Shown here in pieces: positions 46,854 to 54,560 of a stretch of DNA of 54,560 nucleotides (position 1 is the stretch's first letter; each line of letters starts with the position of its first letter). The stretch is from SAR324 cluster bacterium lautmerah10 (lineage in GTDB: Bacteria > SAR324 > NAC60-12): positions 1-54,560 of the forward strand of contig LNZD02000038.1 of the NCBI GenBank assembly GCA_001469005.2. Reading direction: 5' to 3'. The translations under genes and the position numbers were made by a program. Under the pieces are notes generated by a model, which ran no database searches, had not been told where the DNA came from, and worked only from the letters and a program-made list of their open reading frames with translations.

Positions 46854-48263
46854 ATGATTCAACTTAAATCCCAATTAAAAAAATTCGGTCTGATCTTCGT
46901 TGCTATGCTGATTGGAGCATTCCAGTCCCAGGCAGCGAAAACACACCTCAACATGGGGATGGTGTTGGAACCGCCTCACCTCGACCCAACTGCCGGTGCT
47001 GCAGCGGCCATTGATGAGGTCGTTTATGCCAATGTCTTTGAAGGACTTACCCGGATCAACCGTAATGGTGAAGTTCTACCTGCCCTCGCAAAGTCGTGGG
47101 AGATTTCCGAGGATGGCCTGAAATACACCTTTCATCTACAAAGCGGAGTTAAATTTCACGATGGAGCTTCTTTTGATGCATATGACGTCGTTTTTTCCCT
47201 GGAACGTGCCATGGCGGAAGGAAGTGTCAACGCTCAAAAAGCGCTTTTTAAGCCGATCGCTAAGGTTGTTGCTTCCGGAAATCAGAAGGTGGTGATCACC
47301 CTGAAAAACCCGACAGGACATTTTCTGTTCAACCTGGGTTGGGGGGATGCAGTGATGGTAGACCAGGGAAGTTCGGCGACAAACAAGAGTAAACCTGTTG
47401 GCACAGGTCCTTTTGTCTTCAAGCGCTGGGTCAGCGGTGACCGGGTGGAGTTGGGCCCCAATCCGAATTACTGGGGAGAAAAACCTGCTCTGAAAACGGC
47501 CACCTTTAAGTTCATTCCTGATGCGGCTGCTGCTGTGGCAGCGATCATGGCCGGAGATGTCGATGCGTTTGCCAATTTTCCTGCACCGGAGATGGCGGGC
47601 CAGTTCAAAAATGATTCACGATTCAGTGTTGTCGAAGGAAGCACAGAAGGTGAAACCATTCTCTCAACGAACAACCAAAAAGCTCCATTCAATGACCTTC
47701 GTGTGAGACGCGCCATCGCGCATGCCTTGAATGCGCAGGAAATTGTTGATGGTGCAATGTTCGGTTATGGAACTCCCATCGGTACTCATTTCGCTCCTCA
47801 TCATCCGGCATATGTTGATCTGAAAGGGCTTTATCCACATGATCCTGAAAAAGCAAAAGCGTTGCTTGCGGAAGCAGGTTTTCCAAATGGACTCAAGGCC
47901 ACCCTCAAACTCCCCCCGCCAACCTATGCCCGTAGGGGAGGTGAGGTGATCCAGGCTCAAATGGCGAAGGTTGGTATCGAACTCGAACTGATCCCGGTGG
48001 AGTGGGCCCAATGGCTGGACCAGGTTTTCCGCAATAAAGATTTCGACCTGACTATTGTGTCCCATACTGAACCCATGGACATCGGAATCTACACACAGCG
48101 TTATGCTCTGATGGGGGCCGCCCAAGCAGTGATTGCTCAGGATGCTGTTAACGGCTACTTGTTCCAACTGGCAAAACTCGGAATCTGGAACAGTAACCTG
48201 TCCGGACTCTGGGAAAATAGCCCGGTTCAGGCCAATGACCTGACAGAGGTTTCCTGGAAATAA
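46854..48263 (+). CDS. ABC transporter substrate-binding protein, family 5 (dipeptide/oligopeptide), with an apparent internal deletion
   Basis: Periplasmic receptor for peptides or similar solutes. 469 residues from ATG 46854, with GGAG 8 nt upstream and a signal peptide (FGLIFVAMLIGAFQSQA). Family pattern: LDPTAGAAAAIDEVVYANVFEGLT, YTFHLQSGVKFHDGASFDAYDVVFSLER, GTGPFVFKRW and NQKAPFNDLRVRRAIAHA. Near the C-terminus, MDIGIYTQRYALMGAAQ joins two conserved parts directly: about 30 family residues normally lying between GIY and the RYALM helix are missing. The deletion is in frame. A hairpin separates it from the permease genes. Confidence 0.82.
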   Translation: MIQLKSQLKKFGLIFVAMLIGAFQSQAAKTHLNMGMVLEPPHLDPTAGAAAAIDEVVYANVFEGLTRINRNGEVLPALAKSWEISEDGLKYTFHLQSGVKFHDGASFDAYDVVFSLERAMAEGSVNAQKALFKPIAKVVASGNQKVVITLKNPTGHFLFNLGWGDAVMVDQGSSATNKSKPVGTGPFVFKRWVSGDRVELGPNPNYWGEKPALKTATFKFIPDAAAAVAAIMAGDVDAFANFPAPEMAGQFKNDSRFSVVEGSTEGETILSTNNQKAPFNDLRVRRAIAHALNAQEIVDGAMFGYGTPIGTHFAPHHPAYVDLKGLYPHDPEKAKALLAEAGFPNGLKATLKLPPPTYARRGGEVIQAQMAKVGIELELIPVEWAQWLDQVFRNKDFDLTIVSHTEPMDIGIYTQRYALMGAAQAVIAQDAVNGYLFQLAKLGIWNSNLSGLWENSPVQANDLTEVSWK

Positions 48264-48273
48264 ATTTTGTCCA

Positions 48274-48309
48274 GGGCAAGCGAGGAATTTTCATTTTTGA
48301 GACTTGCCC
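48274..48309 (+). promoter_or_regulatory. Hairpin between receptor and permease genes
   Basis: GGGCAAG (48274-48280) and CTTGCCC (48303-48309) form a 7-bp stem with a 22-nt loop and no T run. Hairpins in this position often cause partial termination or stabilise the receptor mRNA, giving more receptor than permease. That role here is inference. Confidence 0.45.
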
Positions 48310-48385
48310 TTCCATTCCTTAGGAGTTCCAAATCCGGGAAGTTCATTTTGAAACAAAGGGTTCCTGGATTTGTACTCCAAGATAG

Positions 48386-49339
48386 ATGACGTTTTTCATG
48401 TTCCGCAGGTTGACCGCTCTGATGGTCACCCTACTCGTCGCATCCCTGCTGATATTCCTCCTTCTTGAAATTCTTCCTGGTGACCCGGCTGCGGTCATTC
48501 TTGGAGTAGGTGCTCAGGAAGACACGCTTCGGGCCTTAAGGGCCGAACTCGGTCTGGATCTTCCAGCACCAGTGCGTTACCTGAACTGGCTTGGTGAGGT
48601 ATTACAGGGCAACCTGGGGCGCAGTTACACCTACGACACCCCGGTACAGGAGTTATTGCTGAACCGGGTGGAACTCTCTCTGCCGCTGGCGCTGTTGGCT
48701 ATTTTGCTTTCAACGGGAATCGCGATTCCACTCGGAGTTTTTGCTGCTTCCCGACATCGGAAAGTCGCTGACACGAGCATTATGGGATTTGCCCAGCTTG
48801 GTGTCGCGGTCCCGAATTTCTGGTTCGCGATTCTCCTCATATTATTATTTTCGGTCAAACTCGGATGGTTCAGTGCAGGAGGCTTTGCAGGCTGGGATGC
48901 AGGCTGGTTTCCGGCTTTCAAATCCCTCGTTCTTCCTGCGGTTGCTCTGGCCCTTCCACAGGCTGCGATTCTAGCCCGTGTGACAAGATCCTCGGTATTG
49001 GAGACGGTTCAGGAAGATTACATCCGCACTGCAAGAGCCAAGGGCCTCAGCAGGAGCCAGGCTCTTTGGAGACACGCGGTACGCAACGCCTTGATCCCGG
49101 TGGTTACCATTCTCGGCCTCCAGCTTTCCTTCCTGCTCGCAGGAACGATCATCATCGAAAATGTCTTTTACCTTCCCGGTGTCGGGCGATTACTGTTCCA
49201 GGCCATCGCTCAGCGTGATCTGATGGTGGTAAAAAACCTGGTTCTCGTCCTTGCGGCCACTGTGGTTTTGATTAATTTTCTTGTCGATCTGCTTTATGCA
49301 GTGCTGGACCCAAGATTGAGATTGGGGTTCCATGGATAG
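48386..49339 (+). CDS. ABC transporter permease, DppB type
   Basis: 317-residue inner-membrane protein with six helices, starting MTFFMFRRLTALMVTLLVAS and containing the conserved N-terminal LLEILPGDPAAVILG and the EAA-like coupling loop EDYIRTARAKGLSRSQALWRHAVRNALIP. First permease of a peptide/nickel-type importer. It overlaps the next permease by 8 nt. Confidence 0.92.
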   Translation: MTFFMFRRLTALMVTLLVASLLIFLLLEILPGDPAAVILGVGAQEDTLRALRAELGLDLPAPVRYLNWLGEVLQGNLGRSYTYDTPVQELLLNRVELSLPLALLAILLSTGIAIPLGVFAASRHRKVADTSIMGFAQLGVAVPNFWFAILLILLFSVKLGWFSAGGFAGWDAGWFPAFKSLVLPAVALALPQAAILARVTRSSVLETVQEDYIRTARAKGLSRSQALWRHAVRNALIPVVTILGLQLSFLLAGTIIIENVFYLPGVGRLLFQAIAQRDLMVVKNLVLVLAATVVLINFLVDLLYAVLDPRLRLGFHG

Positions 49340-50183
49340 GAAAAGGTTTCAGGAAATCTGGGAGGATGGATTACATCATCGCAGTTTTGTAGCAGGGGGA
49401 ATCCTTACAGTTCTGATGCTCAGTCTTGCCATTCTGTCTTTGATCTGGACTCCCTATTCCGTTTTCACCATGAACATTGCCGGGAAACTACAGCCCCCGG
49501 GTGAACTGCATTGGCTGGGAACCGATCACTTCGGTAGGGATGTGCTTTCAATGTTGATGGTGGGGGCATGGAATTCGATGGCCGTCTCCCTGGCAGCCAT
49601 CGGTTTGGGGGCTTTGATCGGCATACCTCTCGGCTTAACTGCATCCGCCCGAAAAGGATGGATCGATGAAGCGGTGATGCGTTTCAATGATTTTGCCTTC
49701 GCCTTCCCTGCCCTTTTGACGGCGGTCATGCTGAGTGCCGCACTTGGTCCGGGATCCTTCAATTCCATTGTGGCAATAGGGATTTTCAACATCCCTGTGT
49801 TTGCACGTTTAACCCGGGGCAGTTCGTTGAGTCTTTTTCAGCGTGATTTCATCCTTGCTGCCAGAATTGCGGGCAAGGGAACGACACGAATCTGTGCTGA
49901 ACATATTCTGCCGAACATCACCAGTGTCCTCATCGTTCAGGCTACGATACAGTTTGCCCTCGGGATCCTGGCTGAAGCAGGGCTGAGTTATCTTGGTCTG
50001 GGCACTCAACCGCCCCAACCGAGTTGGGGCAAAATGCTTAGTGAGGCGCAAACGATGATGTTTTTCGCCCCGAACCTGGCGATTCTTCCAGGCTGTGCGA
50101 TCGTGATTTCCGTGCTTGGTTTGAATCTGCTGGGAGACGGAATGCGGGATATCCTCGATCCGAAAATGCGGACCAGGGAATGA
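49332..50183 (+). CDS. ABC transporter permease, DppC type
   Basis: 283-residue second permease: HWLGTDHFGRDVLSMLMVG (family GTDxxGRD motif), helices around VSLAAIGLGALIGIPLGL, and the coupling loop QRDFILAARIAGKGTTRICAEHILPN. Start overlaps the preceding stop region by 8 nt. The usual ATPase genes (dppD, dppF) do not follow: the next genes are hydrolases, so the ATP-binding subunits must come from elsewhere. Confidence 0.92.
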   Translation: MDRKRFQEIWEDGLHHRSFVAGGILTVLMLSLAILSLIWTPYSVFTMNIAGKLQPPGELHWLGTDHFGRDVLSMLMVGAWNSMAVSLAAIGLGALIGIPLGLTASARKGWIDEAVMRFNDFAFAFPALLTAVMLSAALGPGSFNSIVAIGIFNIPVFARLTRGSSLSLFQRDFILAARIAGKGTTRICAEHILPNITSVLIVQATIQFALGILAEAGLSYLGLGTQPPQPSWGKMLSEAQTMMFFAPNLAILPGCAIVISVLGLNLLGDGMRDILDPKMRTRE

Positions 50184-51007
50184 ATAGCAGGGATGCTGAA
50201 GAGAGAAATCTATCCCTTTCTTTCAAGGCATTTGGAAGAGAAGGCCCTCCCTGGCTGATTCTTCATGGATTGTTCGGCAGTTCCCGCAACTGGCGGGGTT
50301 TCGCCCTGGATTTTGAAAAGGAATTCCTTATCTGGACACTTGACCAGAGAAACCATGGGGATTCTCCTCACGCTAGTAGGATGGATTACCCCCTGATGGC
50401 CGGTGACGTCAGAAGTTTCGCGGATTCCCATGAATTATCAAAATTCGGTTTGCTTGGACACAGCATGGGAGGGAAAACTGCGATGCAGTTGGCTCTTGAT
50501 GTTCCAACACAGATACGGTTCCTGATCGTTGTCGACATTGCCCCGGTTCACTACACCCATCAGGGCCAGCACCGTGAGTTGATTTCAGTCATGAAACAGA
50601 CAAAACTCAACGGTATCAACCGAATGAATGAGGCAGAAGCGGTGCTGAAAGACAGAATCCCAGATCCTGTCTTGCGGAAATTTCTGATGTTAAACCTGAA
50701 GCCGGAAAAGAATGGGATGAAATGGCGTCTTGGTTTGGAAGGAATTGATGCATCCCTAAACCGTCTTTTGGAAGCTCCAACTGATTTAGGAAAAATCTAT
50801 GAGGGACCAACCCTATTTATCGGTGGTGAAAAATCGAATTACCTCCACCCAAGCCATCACCCGGAGGTGCGACGTTTTTTCCCGAACAGCAGGATTGTGA
50901 TGCTCAAGAAAGCGGGGCATTGGCTTCACGCAGAGCAACCTGAAGCCTTCCGCAAAACGGTTAAAAGTTTCCTTGATGCCGTTTTTCATTTGGAGAAGTC
51001 GAATTGA
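50180..51007 (+). CDS. Alpha/beta hydrolase (YbfF-like esterase)
   Basis: 275 residues. Nucleophile Ser in GLLGHSMGGKTAMQLA (about residue 97), oxyanion HG in LILHGLFGSSRNWR, acidic residue around FIGGEKSNYL and catalytic His in KKAGHWLHAEQP. The pattern is that of YbfF-type acyl-CoA/ester hydrolases. Start ATG 50180 overlaps the permease stop by 4 nt (ATGA). The TTG start of the next hydrolase overlaps its stop. Confidence 0.85.
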   Translation: MNSRDAEERNLSLSFKAFGREGPPWLILHGLFGSSRNWRGFALDFEKEFLIWTLDQRNHGDSPHASRMDYPLMAGDVRSFADSHELSKFGLLGHSMGGKTAMQLALDVPTQIRFLIVVDIAPVHYTHQGQHRELISVMKQTKLNGINRMNEAEAVLKDRIPDPVLRKFLMLNLKPEKNGMKWRLGLEGIDASLNRLLEAPTDLGKIYEGPTLFIGGEKSNYLHPSHHPEVRRFFPNSRIVMLKKAGHWLHAEQPEAFRKTVKSFLDAVFHLEKSN

Positions 51008-51858
51008 AAACTCATCTTCCGGAAGAGTTACGGTTTGAAATTTCATCACTTCAAATTGCTGCAAAAGCATGGGGGCCAGCCGATGGATTCCGGGTCTTGG
51101 CTTTTCATGGATGGCTCGACAACGCAGCAACTTTTGATCACCTTGCACCATTTTTCCCGGATTGGAGGTTGGTCTCCCTGGACATGCCCGGGCATGGATT
51201 TTCCTCTCACCGCCCTCCAGGAACCAGTTATCATTTTGTGGACATGCTTTTTGAAGTGGTGGAGGTTCTGGAGCAATTGGGATGGGAGGAATGTTCTTTG
51301 ATCGGGCATTCCATGGGGGCAGGAGTGGCTACCTGTGTCGCTGGAATTCTAAGGGAGCGAGTCAAGCGCCTGATCCTGGTTGAGGGACTGGGGCCTCTGA
51401 GCCAACCGGCTGAAAAAGTGACGGAATTGATGCGTGATTCGATTCAGCAATGGAACAGCCTGAAAACAAAAAAATCCCCCGTTTACCAGAATCGTGAAGA
51501 AGCGGTGAGAGCTCGCCATTTTGCAGGAAAATTGAAGAAGTCTTCTGTGGAAACCCTTGTTGCAAGAGGATTGGGTGAGAATACCGATGGCCTTGTTTGG
51601 AGAAGTGACCCGAGGCTCAGAATCAAGTCAAGGCTCTATCTTAGCGAAGCCCAAATTCTGCAGATGATTCAAGACATCACTGCTCATGTCTTGGTGATCG
51701 AGGCCGAGGATACCGACACAAGGAGATGGGTGGATTTACTTCGCTCCAGGCTTGGGTATGTGAAAAACCTGGATCATCGGATCCTTTCCGGTGGTCACCA
51801 CCTGCATTTGGATGAACCTCAATCGGTGGCCAGTGCGATCAAGGATTTTCTGGAGTAA
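51004..51858 (+). CDS. Alpha/beta hydrolase
   Basis: 284 residues, different from its neighbour: LAFHGWLDNAATFDHLAPFF, nucleophile elbow LIGHSMGAGVATCVAGIL, an Asp in LVIEAEDTDTRR and the catalytic His in LSGGHHLHLDEP. It resembles serine-hydrolase-like proteins of the MEST/ABHD type; substrate unknown. TTG start (51004) in the preceding stop codon, so it is coupled to the upstream esterase. Confidence 0.82.
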   Translation: MKTHLPEELRFEISSLQIAAKAWGPADGFRVLAFHGWLDNAATFDHLAPFFPDWRLVSLDMPGHGFSSHRPPGTSYHFVDMLFEVVEVLEQLGWEECSLIGHSMGAGVATCVAGILRERVKRLILVEGLGPLSQPAEKVTELMRDSIQQWNSLKTKKSPVYQNREEAVRARHFAGKLKKSSVETLVARGLGENTDGLVWRSDPRLRIKSRLYLSEAQILQMIQDITAHVLVIEAEDTDTRRWVDLLRSRLGYVKNLDHRILSGGHHLHLDEPQSVASAIKDFLE

Positions 51859-51866
51859 AACAAAGC

Positions 51867-52688
51867 ATGAGCGAAAAGCCCTCGGAACTTCCATCCAATT
51901 CTGGGAAGACTGAAATCCCGAAACCAATAAAACCAAGAGCTGCCTCAAAGGGAAAAAGACTGTTGGCGTTGCTGTTGGATTTCATCCTTGCACTGCTGCT
52001 GATGAATACATTGGATCAGTTTTTCAGATCAGAGGACTGGGATTTGAAGATGCAGACTCCGGGGGTGGAGAAAATGCTGATTTTTTATGGCGGGATCATT
52101 TTTTTGATGGTGATTCGGGATCTTTGGGGAAGCAGTCCTGGGAGGATTTTGATGGGGATCAGTCTCAGGAATTTTGAGGATCTCAACACAACTCCTGGAA
52201 TTTCAACCCGATTGAAGCGTAATTTGATGCTTTTGCTGTTTCCAGTTGAAGGATTGGTTTTGCTGAAGGATTCCTTTGCTTTTCGGTTGGCTGACCGATG
52301 GTTCAAAACCGCAGTCTTGGAACATCCAAAACCAATGCGGGTCGCCTTAAGGCTGCTCTTGGGAAATCTTCTGTTTTTTGCTTTTTTCGGAGCAGCAATC
52401 CTGCTCCAGAAATCCTCACTGGAAAAAACAGCAGCCTACAAAACCGCTGAAAAATCGATCCGCAGTCATCCGGAACTGACATTGTTACTGAATCGTTTTC
52501 CCGATTTTGAAGAAACCGAAATGAGCCTTGATTTAAGAAATCCTTCATCCCTCTCCATGTTGGAAACCACGGTTGGGAAAGGGAAACTGAGAAACAAGGT
52601 CAGGGTTGACCTGAGTCTCGCTGGGGAACCTTTGAGTTGGGAGGTGATGAAGGTTGAAATCATTCCCAGTCCTTCAGCAACGGAATAG
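51867..52688 (+). CDS. RDD-domain membrane protein with Coa1-like C-terminal extension
   Basis: 273 residues: a cytoplasmic Lys/Pro-rich start, then RDD-type helices (KRLLALLLDFILALLL, FYGGIIFLMVIRDLWGSSPGRILMGISLRN, where the conserved Arg/Asp pattern and SPGRILMGI fit the family), a later helix (LLLGNLLFFAFFGAAILLQ) and a periplasmic C-terminal region (about 190-273) whose ILLxKSSLEKTAAYKTAEKSI helix-strand pattern recalls cytochrome-oxidase-assembly-factor-like domains. Function unknown. 8 nt after the hydrolase. Confidence 0.65.
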   Translation: MSEKPSELPSNSGKTEIPKPIKPRAASKGKRLLALLLDFILALLLMNTLDQFFRSEDWDLKMQTPGVEKMLIFYGGIIFLMVIRDLWGSSPGRILMGISLRNFEDLNTTPGISTRLKRNLMLLLFPVEGLVLLKDSFAFRLADRWFKTAVLEHPKPMRVALRLLLGNLLFFAFFGAAILLQKSSLEKTAAYKTAEKSIRSHPELTLLLNRFPDFEETEMSLDLRNPSSLSMLETTVGKGKLRNKVRVDLSLAGEPLSWEVMKVEIIPSPSATE

Positions 52689-52709
52689 GCTGATTCCTGT
52701 TATTTGACT

Positions 52710-53623
52710 CTAGCTTGCGAGCTGAAGAAGACCTTCCTCCTGTTGGAGACGGTTCATGCAGGCCACGAATTCAGGACTGCTTTCACATTCCATCAGACGC
52801 GCCCTCCAGGCTTTGGCATGCTGGAAGTCGTTGACATAATGACCAAGGTATTTGCGCATAAGAGCCCATAGTGATCGAGTGCGACTCTGATTCTCTCTCC
52901 CAAAACAGGTTGAGGATATTTTTTTGAATCCTGAAAACACCATGGATTCCCAATGGCATGACGGCCGATCATGAATCCGTCAAGGTTCTCGAGTCGTTTT
53001 ATGCCGTCCTGGTAATCCAGGACATCGCCATTTCCAAGAAGAGGGATCTGCAGGTGATTCTTAAGTTCATAAATCGGTTCCCAGTTAGCGACTCCTTTAA
53101 ATGCTTGGCTGTAGGTCCTGCCGTGGATGGTAATCATTGAAGTTCCTGCCGACTGCAGTGAACGGCAGAAGTCGATCAAACCGTCTTCGTTTTTCCAACC
53201 CAGCCTGGTTTTGACGGAAACCTGTAACCCACAGTTGTTGCGTATGGATTCGATGATCCTGCATGCCGTATCAGGATCTTTCATCAGAGCGCTGCCATGC
53301 TGGGAATGAACGATTTTTTTCGCCGGGCAACCCATGTTGATATCGACCCCCATCATTCCCCGTTGCTCTACCATCTTTGCTGCTTCTGCAAACATCTGGG
53401 GATTGTTCCCGAAAAGCTGCATGAACAAAGGCTGTTCGGAGGGATCATAATCAAGTTTGGTCCGTACTCGTTCACTGCGGACAAGACCGTCTACACTCGT
53501 GAATTCACTGAAGAGGATCACTTCGGGATTCAACCTTCGGACAATCTGTCGGTAGGCGGTATTCGTCACCCCGTCCATCGGTGCCAGGCAAACTATCGGA
53601 CGCTTGACTTCAGACCAGCGCAT
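52710..53623 (-). pseudogene. tRNA-dihydrouridine synthase, frameshifted
   Basis: Flavin enzyme reducing uridines in tRNA. From ATG 53623 the product reads as Dus: CLAPMDGVTNTAYRQIVRR, the FMN core GVDINMGCPAKKIV with the catalytic Cys, VSVKTRLGW and GNGDVLDYQDG. After ALDHYGLL (about 52864) the frame is lost and stops at 52793. The normal C-terminus MRKYLGHYVNDFQHAKAW resumes in another frame from 52859 and ends at 52710. About 10 residues before MRKYLG are missing too, so a short deletion with frameshift is inferred. Either a sequencing or assembly error or a genuine pseudogene. Confidence 0.88.
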
Positions 53624-53794
53624 GCAAACATCAGGGGGATAAAAGTTTAAAAATGAATGAATGAGTTTACTCGACTTTTGCAACACAAACTAATGAAATC
53701 ATAAGGATTTGTCCAGTTTCATCCAGCCAGACTTTCACGAAGGATGAAGCGAAAAAAGTAATCGTTTTTCCCAAAAAATATTTTTCCATTTCAG

Positions 53795-54560
53795 ATGACT
53801 TTCCGGTGGGACCCATCAGGCAGCGCGAGACTCGCTTTTTTTGAAGAAAGGAAGACCGCGGCATCTGTGAGTCAGGAGCCAATTCCCGATAACCTGAATG
53901 CCAACCTGCTTTTGATCCAGCAATGGGCAATCAATGAAGATTTGGGCAGCGGCTTGTTTTTCCGTGCCCTGGAATTGATTCGCTCCATGAAACCTGGAGA
54001 AATGGAGTTTAATCAGAAACCGGATCTCTACGTTGTGCTGATCCTGGTTCTTCTTCTGGAAAAAGAAGAGCAGGACGGAAGAATCTGTATTTCCCAAAAC
54101 GATATTCTGGATTCATTTATTGAAATCCAAAGTCTTCTTCAATTGGATCCATTGAATTGTTCCAAAAATGATTTTTGCGATTTCATCTCAATCAGCAGAG
54201 CAGACTGGCTGATTGGCCCTCCCGGATCAAAATTACCCTTGATTTTGGACTCAAAGACGGGTTTGTACTATTTCCGAAAATCCTGGCAATTGGAGGATTC
54301 AACGAAATCCCTGATTCTTAAAAAAGCCAACGTACCTATTCAGGTTCCCGATGAAAACCTGCTTTTCCAGGCATTGGAAGACATTCTTCTGAGACATCCT
54401 GTTCGCTTCAAGGAGAAGGCGCTTAGCCTCAATCCTGAGCAGTTTTTGGCTCTCTTTTCAGCGGCCCATTCATCACTCCTCCTACTTTCGGGTGGACCCG
54501 GCACGGGAAAAACTGCGATTACCGTATGCCTTCTTCGATTGGTCAAACGACTGGGATTGG
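53795..54560 (+). CDS. recD: Exodeoxyribonuclease V alpha subunit RecD (5' part)
   Basis: Helicase subunit of RecBCD double-strand-break repair; 255 codons are visible and the 3' end is beyond the window. N-terminal domain (about 1-215) then NPEQFLALFSAAHSSLLLL and the Walker A GGPGTGKTAIT. The sequence is in one frame from ATG 53795 to the window end. It is divergent from dus with about 170 bp between them. A generic RecD2-like helicase is a weaker alternative; the short N-terminal domain favours RecD of the RecBCD complex. Confidence 0.8.
   Translation, partial: MTFRWDPSGSARLAFFEERKTAASVSQEPIPDNLNANLLLIQQWAINEDLGSGLFFRALELIRSMKPGEMEFNQKPDLYVVLILVLLLEKEEQDGRICISQNDILDSFIEIQSLLQLDPLNCSKNDFCDFISISRADWLIGPPGSKLPLILDSKTGLYYFRKSWQLEDSTKSLILKKANVPIQVPDENLLFQALEDILLRHPVRFKEKALSLNPEQFLALFSAAHSSLLLLSGGPGTGKTAITVCLLRLVKRLGL

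Overview
The window is a stretch of ordinary, densely packed bacterial chromosome. It encodes core housekeeping functions: lysyl- and glutamyl-tRNA synthetases, GroES/GroEL, RodA, MiaB/MiaA, His enzymes, Ndk, EngB, aspartokinase, Nth, Pol IV and RecD. The cell is Gram-negative, flagellated and didermic, as shown by outer-membrane barrels, lipoproteins, a flagellin behind a sigma-28 promoter, a bactofilin and an FtsB-like protein. The gene set (DUF4416 next to miaA, FIST protein, KorAB ferredoxin oxidoreductase, DsrE/TusA sulfur-relay genes) resembles deltaproteobacteria-like marine lineages such as SAR324. That placement is an inference from gene content, not a measured phylogeny. I see no tRNA, rRNA, CRISPR array, insertion sequence, integrase or phage gene.

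Layout. 1-2.8 kb (minus): isovaleryl-CoA dehydrogenase (cut by the window edge), hisI and lysS, coupled by overlapping stop/start codons. 3-5.2 kb (plus): CIRCE-controlled groES-groEL. 5.2-11.1 kb (mostly minus): dksA, a possible lptE, a FIST protein, miaB, a hypothetical gene, miaA and DUF4416. 11.3-19.9 kb (plus): rodA, gltX, an exported sulfatase-modifying-factor-like protein, a double-hotdog thioesterase, an outer-membrane protein, hisB, hisH and ndk. 19.9-24.2 kb (minus): engB, two membrane proteins and a flagellin. 24.5-34.3 kb: an acyl-CoA ligase, korAB, moaB, aspartokinase, nth, thiamine pyrophosphokinase and an RsmI-like methyltransferase. 34.3-43.4 kb: ftsB-like, bactofilin and M23 peptidase genes, several very small genes, two transporters, an SDR, dinB and a tusA/DsrE-like cluster. 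43.6-54.6 kb: an M20 peptidase, a P1 peptidase, a dipeptide-type ABC importer without its ATPase, two alpha/beta hydrolases, an RDD protein, a broken dus and the start of recD.

Most notable observation. At least five otherwise well-conserved genes each lack a short conserved stretch. groEL has lost about 124 bp with a frameshift. miaA has lost its P-loop start. The M23 peptidase has lost the loop carrying the conserved YxHL. The ABC substrate-binding protein has lost about 30 residues, and dus is frameshifted. The M20 peptidase instead carries an extra 27-bp tandem copy and an in-frame stop just before its start. Five short losses in one 54-kb window point either to assembly or amplification artefacts or to ongoing gene decay. 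Read mapping would decide.

Other items of interest are two microproteins of 41 and 21 residues behind very good ribosome binding sites, a four-gene DsrE-like/TusA sulfur-relay cluster containing a 58-residue member, and a tpk/rsmI gene pair whose divergent start codons overlap in a single CATG. I found no clearly novel multi-gene defence or mobile system here.
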